Below are positions 1 to 5,908 of a stretch of 5,908 bases of DNA, one piece after another; the stretch's first letter is position 1; every line of letters begins with the position of its first letter. The position numbers and the translations under genes are program-made. The stretch lies in the NCBI GenBank assembly GCA_023409615.1, contig JAEYRF010000102.1, positions 1 to 5,908 on the forward strand, in the 5' to 3' direction. The DNA is from Bacillota bacterium (lineage in GTDB: Bacteria; Bacillota; Clostridia; Acetivibrionales; DTU013). Below the pieces are notes generated by a model. It was not told the origin of the DNA, searched no databases, and saw nothing but the letters and a program-made list of their open reading frames with translations.

Positions 1-625
1 CATCATAAATTGGGCATGCTGCAGAAATTGTAAGATCATCCATTACAAAATGTTTATATACCGGCGAAAGGGTAGGAGCGGCCGCCGCTTCGGCAACTTT
101 GTACCATAAGCGTTCTCGGGGATCAAATTTACCGGCCTGAACGACAAGTTCACCGGCTGTTAAATCTTCATTCACCGAATAATACCAGGAGTTACCTCCG
201 GTGCCGGCATTATTTCTCATTATTTCAATAACGCCGCTTTTATTTCTGCGTGCCCCGAAATATTCGCCATTCGCAGTAACATAGCTAAAACTGTATATCT
301 GGTCATCATGTGAGCTCAAAACACCCACAAAAAACTTATCCCTAAGTTTATCATCAGATAAATCAAGAATACCATTTTCAATAATTTTTTGATTCGCTTC
401 ATTGATTTGGTCGGGTACACGCATGAAAGAATATATTTGATTATTTATGCTTTCGCTTATATCTCTCGATATGCTTTCAGTTATTTGTTCAGCTGAGGAT
501 AACCATCTTGCAAATATCAAGAATCCCATGCCAGTTGTGGATACCAGCATTGCTAATATGAATACAATAGTAATTATCCTCATGATTGAAATGTTTCTTC
601 TATTAGCTTTCAAAAGCGTGACCAT
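1..625 (-). CDS. Membrane-anchored dCACHE sensor protein, N-terminal part (output domain outside window)
   Basis: This partial gene runs off the left edge; 208 codons from the N-terminus are visible. A short basic N-terminus (KANRRN) is followed by a transmembrane helix at about residues 17-39, then an extracytoplasmic region that continues to the window edge. The stretch at about residues 167-208 (FDPRERLWYK, then SPVYKHFVMDDLTISAACPIYD in two parts) matches the typical distal part of dCACHE_1 ligand-binding domains. In that family such domains sit in front of HAMP, GGDEF, histidine kinase, nucleotide cyclase or chemoreceptor modules. Diguanylate cyclase is my preferred guess from the wording of this motif, but the output domain is not visible. 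The ATG at 625 is chosen because an in-frame TAA lies a little upstream and GGAGTG (634-639) lies 8 nt before it. A TTG four codons further in is a weaker alternative. The gene follows the GH95 enzyme by 96 nt, so it might sense a related sugar; that is speculation. Confidence 0.8.
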   Translation of the reverse strand, partial: MVTLLKANRRNISIMRIITIVFILAMLVSTTGMGFLIFARWLSSAEQITESISRDISESINNQIYSFMRVPDQINEANQKIIENGILDLSDDKLRDKFFVGVLSSHDDQIYSFSYVTANGEYFGARRNKSGVIEIMRNNAGTGGNSWYYSVNEDLTAGELVVQAGKFDPRERLWYKVAEAAAAPTLSPVYKHFVMDDLTISAACPIYD

Positions 626-665
626 CCTTTTTTCACTCCGGACTGCTAAGGCTTAGACATACTAG

Positions 666-712
666 ATATATCATCATTAATTAGAGCTCAAAATGTAGCA
701 TTGATGATATAT
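666..712. repeat. AT-rich inverted repeat between the GH95 gene and the sensor gene
   Basis: ATATATCATCA (666-676) and TGATGATATAT (702-712) form perfect 11-bp arms around a 25-nt spacer that itself contains the palindrome GAGCTC (684-689). It lies just behind the GH95 stop codon and upstream of the sensor start. No T-run follows it on the minus strand, so it is a poor intrinsic terminator. It could be an operator for the sensor gene or a 3' stabilising hairpin for the GH95 mRNA. A weak -35-like TTGAGC lies inside the spacer on the minus strand, with no convincing -10. Confidence 0.5.
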
Positions 713-721
713 TCCTTATTT

Positions 722-3031
722 TCACCTGCTTAAAACATATTCTTTGCCTGCTTCGGTCTTAAATGAAAAATCAATTCCATTTTGAATCACACTAACCGGT
801 CTTCCGTCACAAGTCACATTAATTTTCCGCTCGTCAATCACTGTACAATCCCTTCCGGAATTGGAATGTATAACAGCTTTTATGAGACTCCCTTCCTCCC
901 ATTCAACATCAACCGAAAAACCGCCTTTTGCCCTCAGTCCTGCTACTTTTCCATTACACCAGTTATCCGGAATTGCAGGAAGCAGCTCTATTCCGCCTTC
1001 ATGGCTTTGCAGAATCATTTCCGCTATACCTGCCGTACCTCCGAAATTCCCATCTATCTGAAAAGGGGGGTGGGAATCGAGCATATTTGTTTGCGTGGAT
1101 TTCCGTAATAAATCCGTCAGATTTTCATAAGCCTTTTCACCATCCTTGAGCCTTGCCCACATGTTTATGATCCATGCCCTGCTCCAGCCGGTGTGACCGC
1201 CTCCATACGCAAGTCTTCTTTCAAGGGTCTTCCTCGCTGCCAGTGCCAGTTCAGGCGTTTTTCGCACTGTAAACATGTTTCCGGGGTGCAGTCCGAAAAG
1301 ATGTGAAATATGTCTGTGCCCTATCTCATCCTCATCATAATCTTCAGACCACTCCTGAATCTGTCCGTGTTTCCCGATCTGTGGTTTCGGAAGCTTGTCG
1401 GTTACTGTCTCCAACTGCTCAGCAAACTCCTGATCAACACCAAGTATCTTACTTGCGTTTATACAGCTATTGAAAAGAGTGTATATAATCTGACTGTCCA
1501 TAGAGGGGCCGACACAGAGGCAGCCTTTTTCGCCATTATCCAATATATATGTGTTTTCCGGCGAAACTGAAGGGCTAGTCACTAATCTGCCTTTATTGTC
1601 TTCAATAAGAAAGTCCAAAAAGAATTCGGCTGCCTCCTTCATGGCGGGGTATGCCTGTTTGAGGAATTTCTGATCCAACCCGTACTCGTAATGCTCCCAG
1701 AGGTGCAAGCACAGCCATGCTGCCCCCATTGGCCAATAGGTAGACGGAATCCATATATCCTGTGGTGCCGTATCTGCCCAAATGTCCGTATTGTGGTGGG
1801 CAACAAAACCGCGACAGTCGTACATCACCCTTGCCGTCTTTCTTCCGGGTTTACGCATCCTTTCAATGTGATCAAAAAGAGGAGTATGGCATTCGGAGAG
1901 ATTGCAAGATTCCGCAGGCCAGTAATTCATCTGCGTGTTAATATTTATCGTATACTTGCTGTCCCAGGCAGGAAGCATGTCCTGGTTCCAGATCCCCTGA
2001 AGGTTTGCAGGCAGGCTGCCAGGCCTGCTGCACGAGATCATCAGATAGCGTCCGAATTGAAAATACAGCACCGCAAGCCAGGGATCCTCTTCGCCTGACT
2101 TCAGTCTTTCCAGTCTTTCTGAAATATCCATATCTTCAAGTCCGCTTATGCTTTCCCTTCCGCTGATGTCCAGTGAAACCCTGTTGAATAACTCCGAGTA
2201 ATCTGCTTCATGATCAGCAAACAGACCGGCGTAGTCTTTTATTGCTGCCTTGTCAATGTATCCGGCACATTGTGCCTCATAGTCTTCATGATAAAAACTT
2301 GTTGCTGCTGATAAAATCAAAGTCACTGCATCCGCTCCATCAACAACAATATTCTCACCGATTGTATATACACTGCCTCCATCATTTATTGCCCTTACCG
2401 ATGTGCAAAACCGGATTCCCTTTTCTGATCCGCAGCTTGCAAGCATACTTATGGTATCATTTCCTGATGATTTTACAGAATCAAGATATCTGCCTCTCCT
2501 AAGGACAGCTGAAAAGCTTATAGAACCGGGCTTGTCTGCACTTATACGGACAACCATTACCTGATCCGCGGCGGATGAAAAATACCTGCGGGTATAGTTT
2601 ACCCCGTTAGACGTAAAGCTGACAGTGACTTCCGCATTTTCAAGATCCAGTACTCTCATGTAGTTCTGCACGCCACTCTCATCAACATCAAAATGTAAGA
2701 AAAGATCTCCCATTGTCTGGTATGGGCGCTGGCTTTCCGGGATCCCCGAAAGTGCCATGGAGGCAAGTCGTTCAGCCTCATTTATCCGGCCTTCTGACAG
2801 AAGCCTCCTGATTACGGGAAGGTTTCTTAAAGCGTCCGGGTTATTTCTGTCTATTGGATCTCCATACCAGATACTATCTTCATTCAACTGGATCTGTTCA
2901 TTTTCAACCTTTCCGTATACCATCCCCCCCAGCCTTCCGTTCCCGATCGGGAGAGCCTCATTCCATGAAGACGCCGGCTTTTTATACCACAATCTGTGCT
3001 TGCATCCATATTGCTTTTCTGCATCAGACAT
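722..3031 (-). CDS. GH95-type alpha-L-fucosidase / alpha-L-galactosidase, cytoplasmic
   Basis: Full-length enzyme of 769 aa that should release terminal alpha-L-fucose (or alpha-L-galactose) by inversion from glycans such as fucosyllactose, mucin-type or xyloglucan side chains. The N-terminal GH65N-like beta-sandwich (about residues 12-250) opens with LWYKKPASSWNEALPIGNG. An (alpha/alpha)6 barrel follows (about 310-660) and then a C-terminal beta domain. The residues expected from Bifidobacterium AfcA are present: the NIN pair (N363, N365) before TQMNYWP, the acid E492 in SPSVSPEN, and D660 in HPPFQIDGNFGG, numbered from the chosen start. There is no signal peptide, so it acts in the cytoplasm on imported oligosaccharides. 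A GTG six bases upstream (3037) also opens the frame, but it overlaps the ribosome site, so ATG 3031 is preferred. It lies downstream of the GH5-like gene on the same strand with a hairpin between. Fucosidase versus L-galactosidase specificity cannot be decided here. Confidence 0.93.
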   Translation of the reverse strand: MSDAEKQYGCKHRLWYKKPASSWNEALPIGNGRLGGMVYGKVENEQIQLNEDSIWYGDPIDRNNPDALRNLPVIRRLLSEGRINEAERLASMALSGIPESQRPYQTMGDLFLHFDVDESGVQNYMRVLDLENAEVTVSFTSNGVNYTRRYFSSAADQVMVVRISADKPGSISFSAVLRRGRYLDSVKSSGNDTISMLASCGSEKGIRFCTSVRAINDGGSVYTIGENIVVDGADAVTLILSAATSFYHEDYEAQCAGYIDKAAIKDYAGLFADHEADYSELFNRVSLDISGRESISGLEDMDISERLERLKSGEEDPWLAVLYFQFGRYLMISCSRPGSLPANLQGIWNQDMLPAWDSKYTININTQMNYWPAESCNLSECHTPLFDHIERMRKPGRKTARVMYDCRGFVAHHNTDIWADTAPQDIWIPSTYWPMGAAWLCLHLWEHYEYGLDQKFLKQAYPAMKEAAEFFLDFLIEDNKGRLVTSPSVSPENTYILDNGEKGCLCVGPSMDSQIIYTLFNSCINASKILGVDQEFAEQLETVTDKLPKPQIGKHGQIQEWSEDYDEDEIGHRHISHLFGLHPGNMFTVRKTPELALAARKTLERRLAYGGGHTGWSRAWIINMWARLKDGEKAYENLTDLLRKSTQTNMLDSHPPFQIDGNFGGTAGIAEMILQSHEGGIELLPAIPDNWCNGKVAGLRAKGGFSVDVEWEEGSLIKAVIHSNSGRDCTVIDERKINVTCDGRPVSVIQNGIDFSFKTEAGKEYVLSR

Positions 3032-3036
3032 AATCA

Positions 3037-3042
3037 CACCTT
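3037..3042 (-). promoter_or_regulatory. Ribosome binding site that sets the GH95 start
   Basis: AAGGTG reads on the minus strand 5 nt before the ATG at 3031. The alternative GTG start at 3037 overlaps this site and would have no usable spacing, which is why the shorter reading is annotated. Confidence 0.6.
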
Positions 3043-3068
3043 GCTTTCAATTTAATAATGGTAACTTG

Positions 3069-3080
3069 AGCTAATTAGCT
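3069..3080. promoter_or_regulatory. Perfect 12-bp palindrome upstream of the GH95 gene, possible operator
   Basis: AGCTAATTAGCT is a perfect palindrome 38-49 nt upstream of the GH95 start. It is also flanked by TTGAGC (3066-3071) and GCTCAA (3101-3106), a wider dyad. I found no convincing -35/-10 pair here. A regulator site is inferred only from symmetry and position. The sequence on the minus strand (TGTAAAGCTAATTA) only loosely recalls a catabolite-responsive element and lacks the central CG. Confidence 0.35.
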
Positions 3081-3103
3081 TTACATTGTAATAATTATTT
3101 GCT

Positions 3104-3140
3104 CAAAATTATGCAGACCACCTGAATAACAGGTGGTCTG
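3104..3140 (-). terminator. Terminator-like hairpin after the GH5-like gene
   Basis: CAGACCACCTG (3114-3124) and CAGGTGGTCTG (3130-3140) form a perfect GC-rich 11-bp stem with a 5-nt loop, starting 25 nt past the GH5-like stop codon. On the minus strand the stem is followed by CATAATTTTG, a short and interrupted T-run, so termination may be partial and some transcripts could read through into the GH95 gene. On the plus strand an A-rich stretch follows instead, so it works, if at all, for the minus-strand gene. Confidence 0.7.
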
Positions 3141-3165
3141 TCAAAACATTAAAGTCTTATATCAA

Positions 3166-4332
3166 CTAGAAATAGAAGTTCCTGCGTACGAGCTGAGCCA
3201 TTTCATACGCAAATTGCTTAATTTCGTATACATCCCTTTTTTCTGCCGGAATCCTGCGCCAACACTCAATCCTGGCAGACGGAGGATTCCACATTGGAAC
3301 CATCTCAGCGCCCTCCAGAATGTTCACACAGAACTCAGCGGCTTCAAGTATATCGTCCGTTGTCTTTTCCTTAACTGTAAACAAACCATCCCGCTGGATA
3401 CTTAAAACATCATCCACAGCTTTTACTGCACGGTAGGCATATCCTTCCCTATTAGCATTAACTTTAATCCGATTCTCTGTACGGTTCCGGTAAAAGCCAA
3501 ACAACGCAGCTATGACTGCGGGGTCCCTGATCGTTCCATCCGGATAAACCAATCCATGAATCTCTCCCCAGAATCCTTCAGTTATAAGGTTGAAAAGATA
3601 CCATCCGACCTTGTGCTTTTCTGCCAGCTCAAGCTCGATATCATAAGGATTTGAGCGGCCGACACAACCTGTTTCAGTGTTCAGGATCGGCTTCCCCCAC
3701 TGCTCGCCAAAAGCCTTAGCTCCCAGAATCACGCCCTCCATATCGGCACGTGTTGTCAGATAGTCATGGTAGGATATAACATCCACAAGATCATTTGTTG
3801 ACTCACAATGCTTTACGAGCTCGTGTCCTACAGTCAGGCAATTTTCGGAGTCGATGTCCCTCACAATTTCGCACAACCTCCGCAAATGACATCTCAGTTT
3901 CTGATATCTTGCCTGATACTCCTCCTTTGGGCTCGTTATCAAATACTGATTACAGAACGGCTCATTCATTACATCCCACATCAGTATGTACTCTTCATCT
4001 CTAAAAGTATCAATAATCGCTTTTGCAAAACTCCTTGCTTTGTTGTAGTACTCTTCTGAAGGCTCCGTAAATTCATTTATTCCGTTTCCATTCCAAAAAA
4101 TCGGCATGCTGCTAATTCCATATTTCCAACAGGTGCGCATGAAGTTACCAACATGGTTAATGAACTCATCCGGATTTTTCTCGAAATCTTCCTGCATCAT
4201 CCAGAACCTGACAGAATTAAGATTAAGCCTTTTGCAGTAACCAAGTTCTCTTTCCAAATCCATCTGTGTTGCATCACTCCGCATATTATGACACACTCCG
4301 CGGATAAAACTGTAATCCTTCAATGGTTTCAT
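3166..4332 (-). CDS. GH5-like (clan GH-A) cellulase-family glycoside hydrolase, cytoplasmic
   Basis: A 388-aa TIM-barrel glycosidase. The barrel starts at once (SFIRGVCHN, residues 8-16; LNLNSVRFW, 36-44). The expected acid/base E124 lies in WDVMNEP (119-125), a conserved histidine in ISYHDY (H189), the expected nucleophile E220 in LNTETG (217-222), and the strand-8 aromatic in GWYLFNL (W243). Clan GH-A enzymes retain configuration and hydrolyse beta-linked glycans. Substrate here is unknown: cellulase-, mannanase-, xylanase- or glucosidase-like activity are all possible. After the barrel (about 1-285) comes an additional region of about 100 residues rich in predicted helix that I do not recognise. 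There is no signal peptide or carbohydrate-binding module, which suggests it cleaves short imported oligosaccharides. The start is supported by GAGAGGTG (4337-4344) and a well-placed promoter. It precedes the GH95 gene by 134 nt, consistent with a shared glycan pathway. Confidence 0.87.
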   Translation of the reverse strand: MKPLKDYSFIRGVCHNMRSDATQMDLERELGYCKRLNLNSVRFWMMQEDFEKNPDEFINHVGNFMRTCWKYGISSMPIFWNGNGINEFTEPSEEYYNKARSFAKAIIDTFRDEEYILMWDVMNEPFCNQYLITSPKEEYQARYQKLRCHLRRLCEIVRDIDSENCLTVGHELVKHCESTNDLVDVISYHDYLTTRADMEGVILGAKAFGEQWGKPILNTETGCVGRSNPYDIELELAEKHKVGWYLFNLITEGFWGEIHGLVYPDGTIRDPAVIAALFGFYRNRTENRIKVNANREGYAYRAVKAVDDVLSIQRDGLFTVKEKTTDDILEAAEFCVNILEGAEMVPMWNPPSARIECWRRIPAEKRDVYEIKQFAYEMAQLVRRNFYF

Positions 4333-4352
4333 AAGTCACCTCTCATATATTC

Positions 4353-4381
4353 AATATACTAAAAAACCAACTTAATGTAAA
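4353..4381 (-). promoter_or_regulatory. Sigma-A-type promoter of the GH5-like gene
   Basis: On the minus strand TTTACA (4376-4381, 5 of 6 to consensus) and TATATT (4353-4358, 5 of 6) are separated by exactly 17 nt. The predicted transcription start, near 4346, leaves a leader of only about 14 nt, just enough for the GAGAGGTG ribosome site. The -10 lies within a perfect dyad, TATATT-C-AATATA (4346-4358), which could be an operator covering the -10 and start point. A second TTACAT lies 12 nt upstream of the first, on the far side of the -35. Confidence 0.65.
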
Positions 4382-4437
4382 TATATATGTAACAGCTAGA
4401 ATTTATAGACAGAGAGTGAGTGATCTCCATGAGTTTA

Positions 4438-5277
4438 TCAGTAAGAAATCTCTTTTTGCAAAAAAGTCCCCTTCCTGATATCGTCGAAAGCTTTATTCAA
4501 TTCTTCTTTCGTATTCATGACTATTGGCCCGCCCCAAGCCACCTGCTCTTTCAGGACTGTCGAACTCATAAATAGAACTTGAGAGTTTTTATCAGCTGCC
4601 TTTATCTCTACATGGTCACCGGAGGTAAGTTTAACTGCTGTCTTTTCTTTTACAAGCTCACCACCGATGAATGCGTCCCCAAAGAGTGTAAACACCATAA
4701 CAGAGCGCTCTTTGTCTGTATTCAGGACGATAGAAGTATTCGCGTTCAGATGTACGTCATAATAATCCAGTGGAAGGTATTTGCTTAAATATCCTTTTAT
4801 TCCCTTGTACTCGCCTGCAAGCAGCCTCAGCTTGCCATTTTCCAGCTCAATCTCTTCAATTTCGGTGCTTTTTATGCTGTGATAAGCCGGCTGAGCCATT
4901 TTATCCTTTGCAGGAAGATTAAGCCAAAGCTGGACCCCGAGCAACCTTTCGGACGCAGGAAGCTTTTCCTCATGAAATATACCTGAGCCTGCTGTCATCC
5001 ATTGGACTTCTCCGTCCTCAATTGTATCCTCATTGCCCAAACTATCCTTATGGGTCATTTTCCCGCGGTACACATAACTGATAGTTTCGATTCCTCTGTG
5101 CGGATGCATAGGAAATCCTGCTGTATAATCATCGGGATTTGCGCTGTCAAATGAATCAAGCATTAGAATAGGATCATATTCGTTAACAGTTCCAGGACCT
5201 AAGACTCTAACCAAACTTACTCCAGCCCCATCCTGTGTTCTATAACCCTGGACTTGCTGTTTGATTTTTCTTTCCAT
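4438..5277 (-). CDS. Pirin-family bicupin protein (possible quercetinase-type dioxygenase)
   Basis: Complete 279-aa pirin. The N-terminal cupin carries MHPHRGIETISY (57-68) and GIFHEEK (99-105), giving metal ligands H58, H60, H102 and E104. These correspond to the iron-binding His56, His58, His101 and Glu103 of human pirin. The second cupin (about 175-275) contains FTLFGDAFIGGE and ends in the typical WGGPIVMNTKEEL. Some family members (E. coli YhhW, human pirin) oxidise quercetin, but most bacterial pirins have no known physiological substrate and others are linked to redox or stress responses. It is soluble and without a signal peptide. The start is firm: AAGGAGG (5287-5293) lies 9 nt before the ATG. 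It is bounded upstream by a terminator hairpin, and the GH5-like gene downstream has its own promoter, so it is probably monocistronic. I see no clear terminator behind it in 4333-4437 and no convincing promoter in front. Confidence 0.92.
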   Translation of the reverse strand: MERKIKQQVQGYRTQDGAGVSLVRVLGPGTVNEYDPILMLDSFDSANPDDYTAGFPMHPHRGIETISYVYRGKMTHKDSLGNEDTIEDGEVQWMTAGSGIFHEEKLPASERLLGVQLWLNLPAKDKMAQPAYHSIKSTEIEEIELENGKLRLLAGEYKGIKGYLSKYLPLDYYDVHLNANTSIVLNTDKERSVMVFTLFGDAFIGGELVKEKTAVKLTSGDHVEIKAADKNSQVLFMSSTVLKEQVAWGGPIVMNTKEELNKAFDDIRKGTFLQKEISY

Positions 5278-5299
5278 TATTCTTATCCTCCTTGCAATC

Positions 5300-5316
5300 T
5301 TATCACTTTGTGATAA
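5300..5316. promoter_or_regulatory. 17-bp dyad in the pirin leader, candidate operator
   Basis: TTATCAC (5300-5306) and GTGATAA (5310-5316) are perfect 7-bp arms around TTT. The site lies 6 nt upstream of the AAGGAGG ribosome site of the pirin gene. Its size and symmetry suit a dimeric regulator, and position suggests control of pirin. A small leader hairpin is the other reading. I cannot assign it to a known regulator family. Confidence 0.45.
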
Positions 5317-5356
5317 TTTACCCTAATATTAATGAACAAAACCTATAATAGCCAAC

Positions 5357-5396
5357 AAAAAAATAACACGTGTTGTATAACATGTGTTATTTTTTT
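5357..5396 (-). terminator. Symmetrical intrinsic terminator behind the ECF S-component gene
   Basis: AAAAAAATAACACGTGTT (5357-5374) and AACATGTGTTATTTTTTT (5379-5396) pair over 18 bp with one non-Watson-Crick position and a 4-nt loop (GTAT). Seven-base A and T runs at the two ends give a U-run in either direction, so it can act on both strands. The only visible gene ending into it is the minus-strand membrane protein whose stop is at 5441. The inner part holds two copies of AACAYGTGTT, the first a perfect palindrome, so a protein-binding role is also possible. Confidence 0.8.
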
Positions 5397-5440
5397 CGTA
5401 ATAAATAAATTGTCAAGTATAAATAAATTATTGCGTTTTT

Positions 5441-5908
5441 CTAAATCCTCGGGACAATAGTCTGTACTCTCTTAAGCCTTGGAACCAGCAACAGTACTAC
5501 AAAAGGAGTCAGCGCGATGGGTGCAACATCGGCGATACCGATCCAGGTCACACAATACCAATAGCTGAGTCCGGTGAAAAACGACAGAGACAAGCTTGTC
5601 GTCAAAATCATGAGGCATCCGAAAAGAATAGACCAGAAGAGGCACTTCCAAATGAATTTGCCCTTTTCTGATACCAGCTCATCAAGCGTTTTCGATTTCA
5701 ACATTATGAAAGCGGGCAGCGCTGCACTAAGACCTACTGTTATTCCGTCAGCCAGCAGTGTATGCGGAGCGATGAAATAGCCACCAAGAAGCGACCATAC
5801 TAATGTTCCTATATAACCGGCAAAGAATCCGGTTACTGGTCCGAAAAGGAAACCTATCGCTACAATTATAAAAGCAAAAGTCCTGAAATGAACTGCACCC
5901 GGTATAAG
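5441..5908 (-). CDS. ECF transporter S component-like membrane protein, C-terminal part
   Basis: The open frame enters from the right edge and gives 155 residues up to the TAG at 5441; the N-terminus is outside. An internal ATG at 5704 is not the start, because the frame stays open upstream with clear membrane protein character. The visible part has four or five hydrophobic segments (about residues 9-27, 27-46, 51-70, 87-108 and 118-146) and a basic tail (RLKRVQ). The glycine-rich stretch GFLFGPVTGFFAGYIGTLVW (residues 19-38) and the following HTLLADGI resemble S components of energy-coupling factor transporters, which bind a vitamin or metal-linked nutrient and work with a shared EcfA/EcfA'/EcfT module. 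No energising genes are in the window, as is usual for group II systems. The substrate cannot be told. A different small polytopic transporter remains possible. Confidence 0.68.
   Translation of the reverse strand, partial: LIPGAVHFRTFAFIIVAIGFLFGPVTGFFAGYIGTLVWSLLGGYFIAPHTLLADGITVGLSAALPAFIMLKSKTLDELVSEKGKFIWKCLFWSILFGCLMILTTSLSLSFFTGLSYWYCVTWIGIADVAPIALTPFVVLLLVPRLKRVQTIVPRI

Noticed and set aside
79..86. GCGGCCGC (NotI) site in an otherwise AT-rich area, possible cloning junction
   Set aside because: The site falls in frame within an alanine run (AEAAAA) of the dCACHE domain, and the reading frame and motif continue unbroken on both sides, so no junction is implied.
447..656. 69-codon plus-strand open frame with a hydrophobic stretch
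   Set aside because: It is antisense to the start of the dCACHE sensor; the hydrophobic run mirrors the sensor's transmembrane helix and there is no ribosome site.
1691..2098. 135-codon plus-strand open frame
   Set aside because: It lies wholly inside the GH95 gene, opposite strand, has no domain-like sequence and no ribosome site. It is a shadow of the real frame, as are the other plus-strand frames within the window.
3069..3084. Catabolite-responsive element upstream of the GH95 gene
   Set aside because: The match to the cre consensus is loose and lacks the central CG; the stretch is better described as a palindrome of unknown function.
3795..4059. Two overlapping plus-strand frames of 69 and 83 codons
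   Set aside because: Both are antisense to the GH5-like gene, whose catalytic motifs make the minus-strand reading certain.
5411..5416. Consensus TTGACA (minus strand) as the pirin promoter -35
   Set aside because: At 16-18 nt spacing only A-rich hexamers with poor -10 fit are found, and the transcript would begin inside the terminator hairpin. Kept as a remark only.

Overview
The window looks like a chromosomal segment of a Gram-positive, low-to-moderate GC bacterium, most likely a clostridial member of the Bacillota. The grounds are strong AGGAGG-type ribosome sites, an ECF-type transporter S component, a dCACHE sensor of a kind common in Clostridia, AT-rich spacers and cytoplasmic glycoside hydrolases. 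This assignment is inferred from style; no rRNA or marker gene is present. All five genes lie on the minus strand, so transcription runs from right to left. No tRNA, rRNA, CRISPR array, insertion sequence or phage gene was seen.

Layout in transcription order (right to left). (1) 5441-5908: the C-terminal 155 residues of a polytopic membrane protein resembling an ECF transporter S component, followed by a strong symmetrical terminator hairpin (5357-5396). (2) 4438-5277: a complete pirin-family bicupin protein with all four metal ligands, preceded by a consensus ribosome site and a 17-bp dyad that could be an operator. (3) 3166-4332: a cytoplasmic GH5-like (clan GH-A) glycoside hydrolase with its own good sigma-A-type promoter (TTTACA, 17 nt, TATATT) and a terminator-like hairpin behind it. 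(4) 722-3031: a complete cytoplasmic GH95-type alpha-L-fucosidase/alpha-L-galactosidase with all expected catalytic residues. (5) 1-625: the N-terminal 208 residues of a membrane-anchored dCACHE sensor whose output domain lies beyond the left edge.

The two glycoside hydrolases are the functional core. Both lack signal peptides, so they probably finish the breakdown of fucose- or L-galactose-decorated oligosaccharides after import. No sugar transporter is in the window to prove this. Pirin and the ECF component are separated from the sugar genes by terminators or promoters and look like independent units. No intergenic gap exceeds 165 bases. I found no convincing undescribed multi-gene system. 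The points most worth a second look are the uncertain subfamily of the GH5-like enzyme and several dyad-symmetric sites placed at promoters or leaders.
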